Shown here in pieces: positions 52,145 through 60,352 of a stretch of 64,000 bases of DNA. Within the stretch, counting starts at the first letter, position 1, and every line of letters begins with the position of its first letter. The DNA comes from Lachnospiraceae bacterium JLR.KK002 (GTDB taxonomy: Bacteria > Bacillota > Clostridia > Lachnospirales > Lachnospiraceae). A program made the position numbers and the translations under genes. The stretch lies in NCBI GenBank assembly GCA_036941025.1, contig JAYMNP010000001.1, forward strand, positions 1,550,001-1,614,000, in the 5' to 3' direction. Below the pieces are notes generated by a model. The model made no database searches, was not told the origin of the DNA, and saw only the letters and a list, made by a program, of their open reading frames with translations.

Positions 52145-52612
52145 TTAAAAATCGAAAGCCAGACGGATTAATGCAATGTCTGTCTTTGCAAACACCTTTT
52201 CTTCCTGATTCTCCACTTCTATGGTTACCGTAGTTTTATCATATGATTTTAAGACGCCGTAAAATTCTTTTTCTTTCTCGATAGCCCGGTAAGTCCTGAT
52301 TTCCACTTCTTTCCCCAGACTTCTCTTAAAATCCTTCTCTTTCTTCAGAGGCCTTCCCAGCCCCGGAGAGCTCACTTCAAAAATATAGGATTCCTCAATA
52401 AAATCCTGCTCATCCAGCAAGTCGCTCATTCGTCTGCTGACAATTTCACAGTCGTCCACGGTAATTCCGCCTTCTTTATCAATGTAGGCTCTCAGATACC
52501 AGTTTCCGCCTTCCTTCACATACTCCACATCCACCAGTTCAAACTGATACTCTTCTATAATCGGAAGCAGCAGTTCTTCGGTACGCTGCTCGTAAGTTTT
52601 CTTTCCTGACAT
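52145..52612 (-). CDS. rimP: Ribosome maturation factor RimP
   Basis: A 155-residue protein needed for 30S assembly. ELVDVEYVKEGGNWYLRAYID and the signature SSPGLGRPLKKEKDF are typical, and a C-terminal SH3-like domain follows. The ATG at 52612 has GAAGG upstream; the frame reaches back to 52699 through the leader hairpin, but no start there is supported. First gene of the nusA-infB operon. Confidence 0.94.
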   Translation of the reverse strand: MSGKKTYEQRTEELLLPIIEEYQFELVDVEYVKEGGNWYLRAYIDKEGGITVDDCEIVSRRMSDLLDEQDFIEESYIFEVSSPGLGRPLKKEKDFKRSLGKEVEIRTYRAIEKEKEFYGVLKSYDKTTVTIEVENQEEKVFAKTDIALIRLAFDF

Positions 52613-52687
52613 TTCCACACCTTCTTTCCACTCAGCTTCCGGGCACACATTCGTCAGATTTTTTCTGCGGGCCCTGTGCATAAAATT

Positions 52688-52711
52688 GAGAGTGGACAAA
52701 AGCCCACTCTC
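52688..52711 (-). promoter_or_regulatory. Leader hairpin of the rimP-nusA operon
   Basis: GAGAGTGG (52688-52695) pairs with CCACTCTC (52704-52711), just after the presumed start site. A hairpin of this type is commonly found before rimP in Clostridia; NusA autoregulation through it is a guess. Confidence 0.55.
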
Positions 52712-52740
52712 AAGTCTGAGTTTATCATGTTATCGTACTT

Positions 52741-52769
52741 ATGATAGCACTTAACGGAATCAAATGCAA
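52741..52769 (-). promoter_or_regulatory. Promoter of rimP-nusA-infB operon
   Basis: TTGCAT (52764-52769) and TATCAT (52741-52746) on the minus strand, 17-base spacer. Confidence 0.78.
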
Positions 52770-53001
52770 GGGAAAATACAGGATATTTCCATTTTTTGTA
52801 ACAGTTCAGCCATAGACTGCATTCTGTGTACGAGATTCTTACAGGAGGAACCATCAGGGTTCTTCCCACTTCGTGGTTTTCCCCTCATGGTAAATACATG
52901 AATGAACAGGTCTTGCCGGTTATGAGCGGAGCTCACCTTAAGCCTCAGACAGGCGCTGCGGCAGCAGCAAAGCCTGCCTGGCAGGCGATCTGTGACTTGT
53001 T
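52770..53001. other. Gene gap with GTAACAGTTCAGCC repeat
   Basis: No gene is seen. GTAACAGTTCAGCC stands at 52798-52811, identical to the right end of the element at 4742-4883. GC-rich small palindromes follow (for example GCCTGCCTGGCAGGC near 52972-52986, just after the end of a GCAGCAGC run). No terminator with a clear T tract is visible for the DUF624 gene. Confidence 0.5.
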
Positions 53002-53616
53002 TTATAAAATCTTTTCTTTCTCAAATATCCACAGCAGCATCTTCCCATGAACCACTGCCAGCAGCGAACCTCCGGCCAGCAAAACCACATAAAATACAGG
53101 CGTCCACAGAAGTCCGGCAGTAAGAAACAGAACCGTAAAAAACAAAAGATACAGAGACTGAGGCAGATACTTAAACATCAGCAAAATCCCATTGCGCCAG
53201 GTCACTCCTGCCTTTGTATCCATTCTCGCAGCAAGGGGAAAGATATAAATTGCCAGCACAAACCACAGACCGGACAAAACACAGATAAATCCCCTCATAG
53301 CTCCGGCAAAATCTCCTTCAGTATTCCTCCAGAACAGATAATCCAGACACAGGACAACTCCTCCGGTAAAAAAAGGAATCCATAATTTCAGAGACAATTT
53401 CATCTTTTCCCGATACACTTTCCAAAAACCCCGAAACACATAACCCTCCTCATCTTTCAGAATCTTTACTGCCATGACATGCAGGGCGCAGAGGGCGGCC
53501 CCTCCTGTTATCAGAGGAAGCGAACATACCATCCACAAAAAATTCAGTTTTATCAGTGCAAATGCTTTTTCCAAAATCCGAAATACTCTGCCTTCCAAAT
53601 GAAACGCTCCTTCCAT
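53002..53616 (-). CDS. DUF624 (YesL-like) membrane protein
   Basis: A 204-residue membrane protein with about five segments (first near residues 22-42, FLWMVCSLPLITGGAALCAL). DUF624 proteins usually sit next to CUT1 sugar ABC transporters, as here, and their function is unknown. The start is ATG 53616 after GGAGGG; a longer frame overlaps the permease gene and is rejected. It is the last gene of the fructan/sucrose operon. Confidence 0.86.
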   Translation of the reverse strand: MEGAFHLEGRVFRILEKAFALIKLNFLWMVCSLPLITGGAALCALHVMAVKILKDEEGYVFRGFWKVYREKMKLSLKLWIPFFTGGVVLCLDYLFWRNTEGDFAGAMRGFICVLSGLWFVLAIYIFPLAARMDTKAGVTWRNGILLMFKYLPQSLYLLFFTVLFLTAGLLWTPVFYVVLLAGGSLLAVVHGKMLLWIFEKEKIL

Positions 53617-53671
53617 GATTCCCTCCGTTATGATTTGTGATATTCTTATGGACTTTGCAGGAAAACTTCTT

Positions 53672-54508
53672 TTAGCCCTTAATTCCTGTAGATGCAATAC
53701 CTTCCACATAGTATTTCTGCAGGAAGATAAACATAATCAGCATCGGAATGGCAGAAATAGTAAGGGACGCCATAATGGGCCCGTAATTGATGGGTTTGGA
53801 ACCGAAAAAGGTCTGGATTGCCAGCTGAATGGTACGTTTTTCTTCTCCCGTCACTACCAGCAGCGGCCACATAAAGTCATTCCAGTGAGCCACAAAATCC
53901 AGAATAAAAATCGTGGCATACACAGTTCCTGATATGGACATTACCACTTTGAAAAATGTCCGTACCGGACCGCAGCCGTCGATGGAAGCTGCTTCCAGCA
54001 ATTCATCCGGTATGCCCAGAAAAAACTGGCGGAACATATAGATACTGAAACATTTTGCTACAAAAGGTACAATCAGAGAGGCCCAGGAATTAATCCAGCC
54101 CAAATCCGCCATCTCCCGATACATGGGAAGCATAATCGCCTCTGCCGGAAATACCATCAGACTGATAACAAGGGTCAGCAGGAGACTTTTTCCCCGAAAT
54201 TCAAATTTCGCCAGCGCATACCCGCAAATGGAATTCACCAGAAGGTCCAGGACAATAATAATCAACACATAAAACAGGCTGTTCCCGATAAATTTCCACA
54301 TATTGATTCTCTGAAATACTTCTATATAATTGTTAAGGGAAGCCCCTTTTGGGAAAAAGGTGGACATTGAATTCAATCCCTTAAAAATCTCCGATTCCGG
54401 CTTTAAGGAAGACGAAATCATCCATATAAGAGGCGATACAAAAATCAGTGCAACCAATGTATTGCCAAGATAAAACACAATATTTTCAAATGTTTTTCTC
54501 TTCGTCAT
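53672..54508 (-). CDS. Sugar ABC transporter permease (MalG type), fructan/sucrose operon
   Basis: A 278-residue CUT1 permease with six membrane segments. The EAA loop reads EAASIDGCGPVRTFFKVVM near residue 172. It ends ASTGIKG, the typical tail of MalG-type proteins. GGGAGGAGG precedes the ATG. It pairs with the permease gene upstream (19-base gap). No ATPase gene is in this operon either, so both CUT1 systems in the window may share one encoded elsewhere. Confidence 0.93.
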   Translation of the reverse strand: MTKRKTFENIVFYLGNTLVALIFVSPLIWMISSSLKPESEIFKGLNSMSTFFPKGASLNNYIEVFQRINMWKFIGNSLFYVLIIIVLDLLVNSICGYALAKFEFRGKSLLLTLVISLMVFPAEAIMLPMYREMADLGWINSWASLIVPFVAKCFSIYMFRQFFLGIPDELLEAASIDGCGPVRTFFKVVMSISGTVYATIFILDFVAHWNDFMWPLLVVTGEEKRTIQLAIQTFFGSKPINYGPIMASLTISAIPMLIMFIFLQKYYVEGIASTGIKG

Positions 54509-54527
54509 AAGAATCCTCCTCCCAAAT

Positions 54528-55412
54528 CTATTCCGCTTTGATAATTTTCTTCATTCCCAGTGAAAGGCTGATAACAATTACAAAGAAAACAGCCGCCACC
54601 GCACAGGCGTATCCGAAATTCCGCTTCTGGAAGCCCTGTTCATAAATATAATACACCAGCGTACGGGTAGAATTCTGAGGACCGCCTTTTGTCATAACAT
54701 AAGGCTGAGTAAAGAGTTTCATAGCCTGGATTACGGTAATCATTACCACATACTGAATAACGCTCTTAAGACCCGGAAGAGTCACATAGAAGAAGCTCTG
54801 TATTTTCCCCGCACCGTCGATGGAAGCCGCTTCATACTGCTCTCTGGAAATCCCCTGCAGTCCGGCCAGGAAGATCATCATCTGGTATCCGGCACCCTGC
54901 CATGCAGACATAAAAATAATGGAATTCATCGCCGTTTTCGGGTCGTTCAGAAATCCGCAGGGTTCCAGTCCCAGCTTTACCAGCAACGCATTTAACAAAC
55001 CGCTGTCCGGGCTGGAATTATACATGACCGTCCAGAGGATTGCCACAACTACCATAGAAGTTACCTGCGGGCTGAAATACGCTGCCCGAAACACAGACAC
55101 GCCTTTTCTCCTGGAGGAAATCAAAAGAGCCAGGGCCAATGCCAGAATCGTCTGAAACGGCACCACCAGAACTGTAAAATAAAGGGTATTTTTTACCGCA
55201 ATCCAAAAATCTTCATCCTGAAACAGTTCTGCAAAATTATTAAACCCGCAGAACACAATCCGATCCGGACGCATAATATTATAATCCGTAAAGGCATACC
55301 GAATGGTCTGCAGAGACGGATAAATTAAAAATGCTGCCAGCAAAGCTACGGCCGGAATCACGAAAAGATACGCCGCTCTTCTTTCACTTACTTTATTGAT
55401 GGATTTCTTCAT
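54528..55412 (-). CDS. Sugar ABC transporter permease (MalF type), fructan/sucrose operon
   Basis: A 294-residue CUT1 permease with six membrane segments (first about 14-35). EAASIDGAGKIQSFFYVTLPG is its EAA loop. The start is ATG 55412 with GGGGGA upstream; 31 more residues are open upstream but lack a site and overlap the binding-protein tail. It follows the binding-protein gene by 19 bases. Confidence 0.92.
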   Translation of the reverse strand: MKKSINKVSERRAAYLFVIPAVALLAAFLIYPSLQTIRYAFTDYNIMRPDRIVFCGFNNFAELFQDEDFWIAVKNTLYFTVLVVPFQTILALALALLISSRRKGVSVFRAAYFSPQVTSMVVVAILWTVMYNSSPDSGLLNALLVKLGLEPCGFLNDPKTAMNSIIFMSAWQGAGYQMMIFLAGLQGISREQYEAASIDGAGKIQSFFYVTLPGLKSVIQYVVMITVIQAMKLFTQPYVMTKGGPQNSTRTLVYYIYEQGFQKRNFGYACAVAAVFFVIVISLSLGMKKIIKAE

Positions 55413-55431
55413 AGCCAATCCCCCTTCTGTA

Positions 55432-56730
55432 TTAATCTTTCCCATAATATTTTTTATAATCTTTATCTGTGGCTGCTGCGGCTGCATCCAGGGCTTCCTG
55501 CGCATCTACGCCGGTAAAAATATTCAGCATTGCTTCTGCAAATTCTGCCGTCAGTACGCTGTAAGAAGGCGTTCTCGGCCTTGGATGCCCGGTTTCCATC
55601 AGCTGTTCTTTAAAAATGGAGCGAGGATACTCATTGTATTCCGTCAATACGTCATAACTGGAAATCCTGGTAGGAGGCTTTGAAATCGCCTGCGCATAAG
55701 TAGTTACATTTTCCTCTGAAAACAGAAAACGCATCACCTCTCTGACAGCATCCATGTCCTGAACATTTTTTGTAACAGCCGCTGCCCAGTCGCCGGTAGG
55801 AGAAGTAAGAACCCCGTCTTCGTCGGCCACCGGAAACCAGGTAACGCCCCAGTTCAAATCCGGATAATCCTTTTCCAGCGTTGCCACTTCCCAGGAACCG
55901 CCCAGCATGGTTGCCGCTTTACCGTTATGGAATTCCTTCTGAACAGGGTCAATATTGGCATACCCATCCCGAATCAGGCTGTTTAAAAATTCTGCCGCTT
56001 CCACACCTTCCGGGCTGTTCAGCCATCCATTGGCGGAACTTCCGTCTTCATTGACAAAATCCGTCCCGTTGGAAATCCAGAACTGTTCCAGCACATAGGA
56101 GAGGCCTTCTCCCTTATCCATAATAATATTGGTTCCCACTACTCCGTCTTTTGTAAGTTTTTTTGCCGCATCATAATATTCACTCCAGGTCCAGGCATCT
56201 TCTTTGCGCTCCGGCACGGAAATCCCTGCTTCATCCAGCATATCCTTATTGTAGTACAATGCCACGGAGCTTTCCGTTGCACCTGCCGCATAAATTTTTC
56301 CGTCATAAGTATTCTGCTGTCTGGAGGAATCAAAAAAATCACTCCATTCTTCCTCGGAAAAGAAATCATCCAGGGGAAGAATTATTTCATTTGCCGCATA
56401 AATAGATACATTCGGTCCGTCCACATACAGGATATCCGGTAAATCGTTGGAGGTTATGGCCGCATTGACCTTATCTTCATATGCATAGGAATCCGCACGT
56501 ACAATGGCTTCCCTGCGCAGCTCAATTTCCCCCTCGTGGGCATGATTGAAGGCTTCAATTTTCTCCACCCACCATTCTTCAATCGCCGGCTCGTCACTGG
56601 GGCTCCATACGGTAATTACCGATTCCCCGTCTTCGTTTACCCGCTCCTTCGCTCCGCCGCAGCCGGTAAGGGTACACATACCTGACGCCACTGCAGCTGC
56701 AAGTAATGCCGCAATTACTCTTTTTCGCAT
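55432..56730 (-). CDS. Sugar ABC transporter substrate-binding lipoprotein, fructan/sucrose operon
   Basis: A 432-residue extracellular binding protein of family 1. The lipobox LTGC gives Cys24 as the lipidated residue. The start at ATG 56730 is set by AAGGAGAGG; the 34 residues of open frame upstream are not plausible. It lies between GH32 and two permeases, so sucrose or fructo-oligosaccharide binding is the natural inference. Normal length for the family. Confidence 0.92.
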   Translation of the reverse strand: MRKRVIAALLAAAVASGMCTLTGCGGAKERVNEDGESVITVWSPSDEPAIEEWWVEKIEAFNHAHEGEIELRREAIVRADSYAYEDKVNAAITSNDLPDILYVDGPNVSIYAANEIILPLDDFFSEEEWSDFFDSSRQQNTYDGKIYAAGATESSVALYYNKDMLDEAGISVPERKEDAWTWSEYYDAAKKLTKDGVVGTNIIMDKGEGLSYVLEQFWISNGTDFVNEDGSSANGWLNSPEGVEAAEFLNSLIRDGYANIDPVQKEFHNGKAATMLGGSWEVATLEKDYPDLNWGVTWFPVADEDGVLTSPTGDWAAAVTKNVQDMDAVREVMRFLFSEENVTTYAQAISKPPTRISSYDVLTEYNEYPRSIFKEQLMETGHPRPRTPSYSVLTAEFAEAMLNIFTGVDAQEALDAAAAATDKDYKKYYGKD

Positions 56731-56822
56731 CTTTCCTCTCCTTTTTCGTTTTTCCGCCGATGAATTCCATTTGGAAAATACTGTTCCATCCATCTGAATC
56801 TGTTCCATGCACACCGATCCGG

Positions 56823-58547
56823 TCACTCCCATATGGATTTCATGCGGAATATTTCCACCTTTTTAATACATGCCGGCATCTCCGTATGCAATATAAAACA
56901 CCCGCTGTCCCGGATATCATAAAATAATTTTGTTCCCACTGCTTCGCCGTCATTTACATAAATTTCCACCGTCCTGCGGTCCGTAAAAATTTCCAGCTTT
57001 TCCACTTTATCCACCTCCGCCGGAAACAGAACATGTTCGCTTTTTACCCCTTTTGTTTCCAGATGCAGTCCTTTCTCATCATAAACAAGCAGAATCTTCC
57101 GTGCCGTATCTCCGCCCAGCCGGACAGAAAATGGAATGTTATTCTCAAATTCCAGTTCTGCCTTATACACATTGGGATGAATTTCTTCCAGACAGACATT
57201 CTCTCCATGTCCCCGGTACAGGCACTCTGCTTTCAGAGATTCCATTTCCTTAACCGGCGTAAGATACAATCGGCTGCCCCGGATATGCATTTCTCTGGGA
57301 ATCGTCATGCTTCCGCAGGCTCCGTTTTCAAGTTCCAGATGTTCCTCATAAAAATCAGCAATCCATCCAATGCTGATTCTGCGGCCCTCGTGCTCAAAAC
57401 TCTGCATTGCGTAACAATTGCCGCCGAAATCAAACCATCCTCTGTCTTCTTCCGTAAATATACCGTTTTGAAACTCCCCTGTATAATATCTGCACATCTG
57501 ATATCTGCCTCCGGCATCACGATGCTGCATCAATGCTCCGATTACCAGAGCTTTCCCGTCCAACTCCATAAAATCGGGACACTCCATACAGCGGATACCG
57601 TTTTCCTGTTCCACAAGCAGCGGACCGAAATAACTCCAGTGTTCCAGATCTTCGGATTCATACAGCAAAACAGCCGCTTTTTCTTCCAGAGCGCTTCCCA
57701 GAACCATATACCATTTTCCTTCTGCCCGTATTACTTTTGGATCTCTGAAATCAAAAGACGCTCCCTGAGGCGGCCTGTCAATCACCAGCTTTTCTTCCGT
57801 AAAATGCAGCATATCTCCACTCTTTGCCATCCACTGCTGCTGTAGTGTTTTCGCACTGTCAATATGAGGACCGCTGCTCCGGGTCAGAAAAAATACCGCT
57901 TCATTTCCATATACTACGGCAGAGCCGGAAAATGCGCCTCCTTTGAATTGTTCCGGATTCTTCAGTATCTCTTCCTGCGGCTCCAGCACAACCGGAAGAT
58001 GAACCCAGTGAACCAGATCTTTACTTGCCGCATGACCCCAGTACATCTGAGACCACTGCTGGCTGTGGGGATTGAACTGGAAAAACAAATGGTAATATCC
58101 CTGAAACCAGCACAGCCCGTTAGGATCATTGAGCCAGTTTTTCCAGGGGGAAAAGTGATATGCCTCCCGTACAGGGGAATCATACTGTTCCTTCTGACTG
58201 CCTTTTATAAATCTTCCGTTCTCCTTTTCCTGTTCCAGATAACAGACCCCGGTTTCCAGAATATGTTCGCAGCCGCTGAGATAACAGAGAGAAACCCTAC
58301 ATCCTTCGCAGAGGATTTCATACTCTGTTTCCTGCTCCACCGGTATTCTGAGCCATCTGTAATATCCGGATTCCACCGGTATTTCCTGACAGTTCTCCGG
58401 AACGGAACTCTGCTTTAATGTCGACAGATTTCTGCTTTTTGCAAAAACCTCCTGCTGTCTGCCTCCTCCGGAAAGCAAACGGATTTTTCCGCCCGACTGC
58501 AATGCTTCTGCAAATATCTCCAGCATTGTATAATCTCCCGTATTCAT
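56823..58547 (-). CDS. GH32 beta-fructofuranosidase with N-terminal extension
   Basis: A 574-residue GH32 enzyme (sucrase, invertase or fructanase). The nucleophile Asp is in WLNDPNG (about residue 140), the stabiliser in FRDPKV (about 270) and the acid/base Glu in ECPDF (about 325). A C-terminal beta-sandwich follows. There is no signal peptide, so it cleaves sugar after uptake. Unusually, about 125 residues precede the first motif, against 30-40 in standard invertases; this part contains several Cys residues and looks beta-rich. The start is ATG 58547 after AGGAGGAG. It is the first gene of a LacI-controlled operon. Confidence 0.93.
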   Translation of the reverse strand: MNTGDYTMLEIFAEALQSGGKIRLLSGGGRQQEVFAKSRNLSTLKQSSVPENCQEIPVESGYYRWLRIPVEQETEYEILCEGCRVSLCYLSGCEHILETGVCYLEQEKENGRFIKGSQKEQYDSPVREAYHFSPWKNWLNDPNGLCWFQGYYHLFFQFNPHSQQWSQMYWGHAASKDLVHWVHLPVVLEPQEEILKNPEQFKGGAFSGSAVVYGNEAVFFLTRSSGPHIDSAKTLQQQWMAKSGDMLHFTEEKLVIDRPPQGASFDFRDPKVIRAEGKWYMVLGSALEEKAAVLLYESEDLEHWSYFGPLLVEQENGIRCMECPDFMELDGKALVIGALMQHRDAGGRYQMCRYYTGEFQNGIFTEEDRGWFDFGGNCYAMQSFEHEGRRISIGWIADFYEEHLELENGACGSMTIPREMHIRGSRLYLTPVKEMESLKAECLYRGHGENVCLEEIHPNVYKAELEFENNIPFSVRLGGDTARKILLVYDEKGLHLETKGVKSEHVLFPAEVDKVEKLEIFTDRRTVEIYVNDGEAVGTKLFYDIRDSGCFILHTEMPACIKKVEIFRMKSIWE

Positions 58548-58607
58548 CTGTCTCCTCCTTTCCTTCACTGAATAAATTCTCTGTGTACCTGTCAGAATTT
58601 TATTGTA

Positions 58608-58625
58608 TATAAAACCGGTTCCATA
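58608..58625. promoter_or_regulatory. LacI-type operator 2
   Basis: TATAAAACCGGTTCCATA: an imperfect palindrome with the central CG of LacI-family sites and the GGTTCCATA half shared with operator 1. It lies in the transcribed leader, 61 bases before the GH32 ATG. Confidence 0.68.
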
Positions 58626-58675
58626 TAATATAATATTAAATTTATAATATCTATTTTTTCTTTTTCTCTTATCAT

Positions 58676-58693
58676 TATGGAACCCGTTCCATA
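58676..58693. promoter_or_regulatory. LacI-type operator 1
   Basis: TATGGAACCCGTTCCATA: 8 of 9 pairs of the palindrome match. It covers the expected transcription start of the GH32 operon, so a bound repressor would block it. Confidence 0.78.
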
Positions 58694-58698
58694 TATGG

Positions 58699-58727
58699 AT
58701 TGTAGTACACTATGAGAAATTTGTCAA
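58699..58727 (-). promoter_or_regulatory. Promoter of the GH32 operon
   Basis: TTGACA (58722-58727) and TACAAT (58699-58704) on the minus strand, 17-base spacer. Confidence 0.85.
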
Positions 58728-58755
58728 TTATCTTTCGGCCCTTTTTCCTCTGACA

Positions 58756-58801
58756 ACAAAAAAGAAGATTTTGTATTGTGCAATTTATACAAAATCTTCT
58801 T
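58756..58801 (-). terminator. Terminator of the LacI-family regulator gene
   Basis: A 14-bp stem AAGAAGATTTTGTA/TACAAAATCTTCTT (58762-58775, 58788-58801) followed on the minus strand by TTTTGTTG. Confidence 0.85.
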
Positions 58802-58862
58802 TCTTAACTATTTTCACTAAATCTTGTTTATGGTTTTTTTACAATTTCACTAAAAATTTCGA

Positions 58863-59837
58863 TTATGCTGTTCCTCCAGGCTGGATTTCCACGTCCAGAA
58901 TCAGACGATGAGGCACATTTTTCCGCTGTTCCACGATGTCCAGCAGGGTATTCACCGAAACTTCAGCCAATAATTCTACATTTTGCCGAATTGCAGTCAG
59001 CCGGGGATATACCATATTGGAAGGCGTTGTGGCATCAAATCCAATAATCGAAATATCTTCCGGTACCCGCAGCCCTCTTTTCTGTGCCATGTTCAGACAG
59101 GCAATGGCGGCCAGATCCCCTCCAAAAATTCCGTCAATATCGGGATAGTTCTTAAAAATTTCTTCCGCCATTTTATAATGTGCATCCCAGTGAAATATAT
59201 TCCATTCCATTACTTCCCTGAGAACCGTGACTCCTGTTCCTTCCATTTTCCGCATAAATGCAAGGTATCTGTCATTTGCCGTAACATTCGGCGAAATTCC
59301 GGAAACCAGGTATATTTTCTTTCGCCCGGCCTTAATCATAAGTTCCGCCGCCAGTCTCCCGCCCTTTGCATGGTCGCAGCCTATCAGTGGAATCTGAGGC
59401 CCAAGATCACGGTCTATAGAGACAATAGGCTTCACCTGCCTGCGGTATTCTTCCACCTCCAGACCATGAGAAGCTGTGATAATCCCGTCCACCATGTTCC
59501 GCCCCAGCATATCCAGATATTCCTGTTCCCGGCTGCTGATGCCTACCGTATTGCAAATCATGGTTTTGTATCCCTGTTCATATAATTCCATTTCAATATA
59601 TTTCACCAGGGAAGCAAAAAAGGGATGATCCAGATCAGGCACGATCACTCCCACGATTCCTGTTTTATTATGATAGAGATTTCTTGCCAGCTCATTAGGC
59701 GTATAGTTCAGCTTCCTGGCTGCTTTTTCAATTTTTTTCCTTGTCTCGGCCGAAACATACCCGGAACCATTCAGGGCGCGTGACACGGTTCCCACTCCTA
59801 CTCCTGCTTCCTGTGCTACTTCTCTGATACTTGCCAT
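58863..59837 (-). CDS. LacI-family transcriptional regulator
   Basis: A 324-residue repressor. The HTH and hinge are at residues 4-50 (IREVAQEAGVGVGTVSRALNGSGYVSAETR), followed by a periplasmic-binding-protein-like sugar domain (IVGVIVPDLDHPFFASLVKYIE onward). It lies directly upstream of the GH32 operon and has its own promoter and terminator. Two palindromes with central CG or CC in the GH32 promoter region are its likely sites. Effector is unknown; sucrose, fructose or a phosphosugar are candidates. Confidence 0.93.
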   Translation of the reverse strand: MASIREVAQEAGVGVGTVSRALNGSGYVSAETRKKIEKAARKLNYTPNELARNLYHNKTGIVGVIVPDLDHPFFASLVKYIEMELYEQGYKTMICNTVGISSREQEYLDMLGRNMVDGIITASHGLEVEEYRRQVKPIVSIDRDLGPQIPLIGCDHAKGGRLAAELMIKAGRKKIYLVSGISPNVTANDRYLAFMRKMEGTGVTVLREVMEWNIFHWDAHYKMAEEIFKNYPDIDGIFGGDLAAIACLNMAQKRGLRVPEDISIIGFDATTPSNMVYPRLTAIRQNVELLAEVSVNTLLDIVEQRKNVPHRLILDVEIQPGGTA

Positions 59838-59894
59838 TTTATTTCCTCGTTACCTTCTGTTTTCGGCAAATAAGGTATCTGCCTCTTTATTATT

Positions 59895-59923
59895 GTTTTA
59901 ATATATTTTTGCAGAAAAGTCAA
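59895..59923 (-). promoter_or_regulatory. Promoter of the LacI-family regulator
   Basis: TTGACT (59918-59923) and TAAAAC (59895-59900) on the minus strand, 17-base spacer. Confidence 0.65.
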
Positions 59924-60069
59924 TGTGCCTGAGGACAATTTACCGTCTCCATTCCAACAGTTCAGCCTATGCCCTTTGAACAGGCCACAGACAGCCTGCC
60001 CGCTTCCGGAGACCAGAAGGGCGGAAAACCTGCGAATACATCTGTCCGGTTCATAATTCCGGCAAAATT

Positions 60070-60114
60070 CCAACAAAACGCCGGGAATACCATTATCAGG
60101 TATCCCGGCGTTTT
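60070..60114 (-). terminator. Terminator after tRNA-Glu
   Basis: AAAACGCCGGGAATACC pairs with GGTATCCCGGCGTTTT (60075-60091, 60099-60114) with one bulged base, 30 bases after the tRNA. Confidence 0.8.
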
Positions 60115-60144
60115 ATCGGGTTGGGCTATTCAATTATAGCTTAG

Positions 60145-60216
60145 CAGCTCGTAGGGGAATCGAACCCCTGTTTCCGCCGTGAGAGGGCGGCGTCTTGACC
60201 GCTTGACCAACGAGCC
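60145..60216 (-). tRNA. tRNA-Glu (anticodon CTC)
   Basis: A 72-base cloverleaf on the minus strand. The acceptor stem GGCTCGT pairs with ACGAGCT (first pair G-U). The anticodon stem CCGCC/GGCGG carries loop CTCTCAC, so the anticodon is CTC. The T arm is AGGGG-TTCGATT-CCCCT. CCA is not encoded. It is a single gene with its own promoter and terminator. It reads GAG codons. Confidence 0.96.
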
Positions 60217-60258
60217 ATACTTTGACTTTGACTTTGTTCTTCAAAACTCAACAAATTC

Positions 60259-60287
60259 ATTATACATATTACAGGTTGGAAAGTCAA
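60259..60287 (-). promoter_or_regulatory. tRNA-Glu promoter
   Basis: TTGACT (60282-60287) and TATAAT (60259-60264) on the minus strand, 17-base spacer. Confidence 0.87.
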
Positions 60288-60352
60288 GAACAATTTTTAT
60301 TTTTTTACATAATTGTCCATGGAATCCATATCTCCCCTTTCAGGGCTCCCGG

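Larger units (their letters stand above)
58548..58862. other. Control region between lacI-type gene and GH32 operon
   Basis: No gene in 315 bases. It holds the GH32 promoter, two LacI-type operators and the terminator of the regulator gene, each listed separately. Confidence 0.8.
59838..60144. other. Gene gap between regulator and tRNA-Glu
   Basis: No gene is seen in 307 bases. It holds the regulator's promoter (59895-59923), a repeat half-site CCAACAGTTCAGCC (59954-59967) followed by GC-rich hairpins, and the tRNA terminator. Confidence 0.55.
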
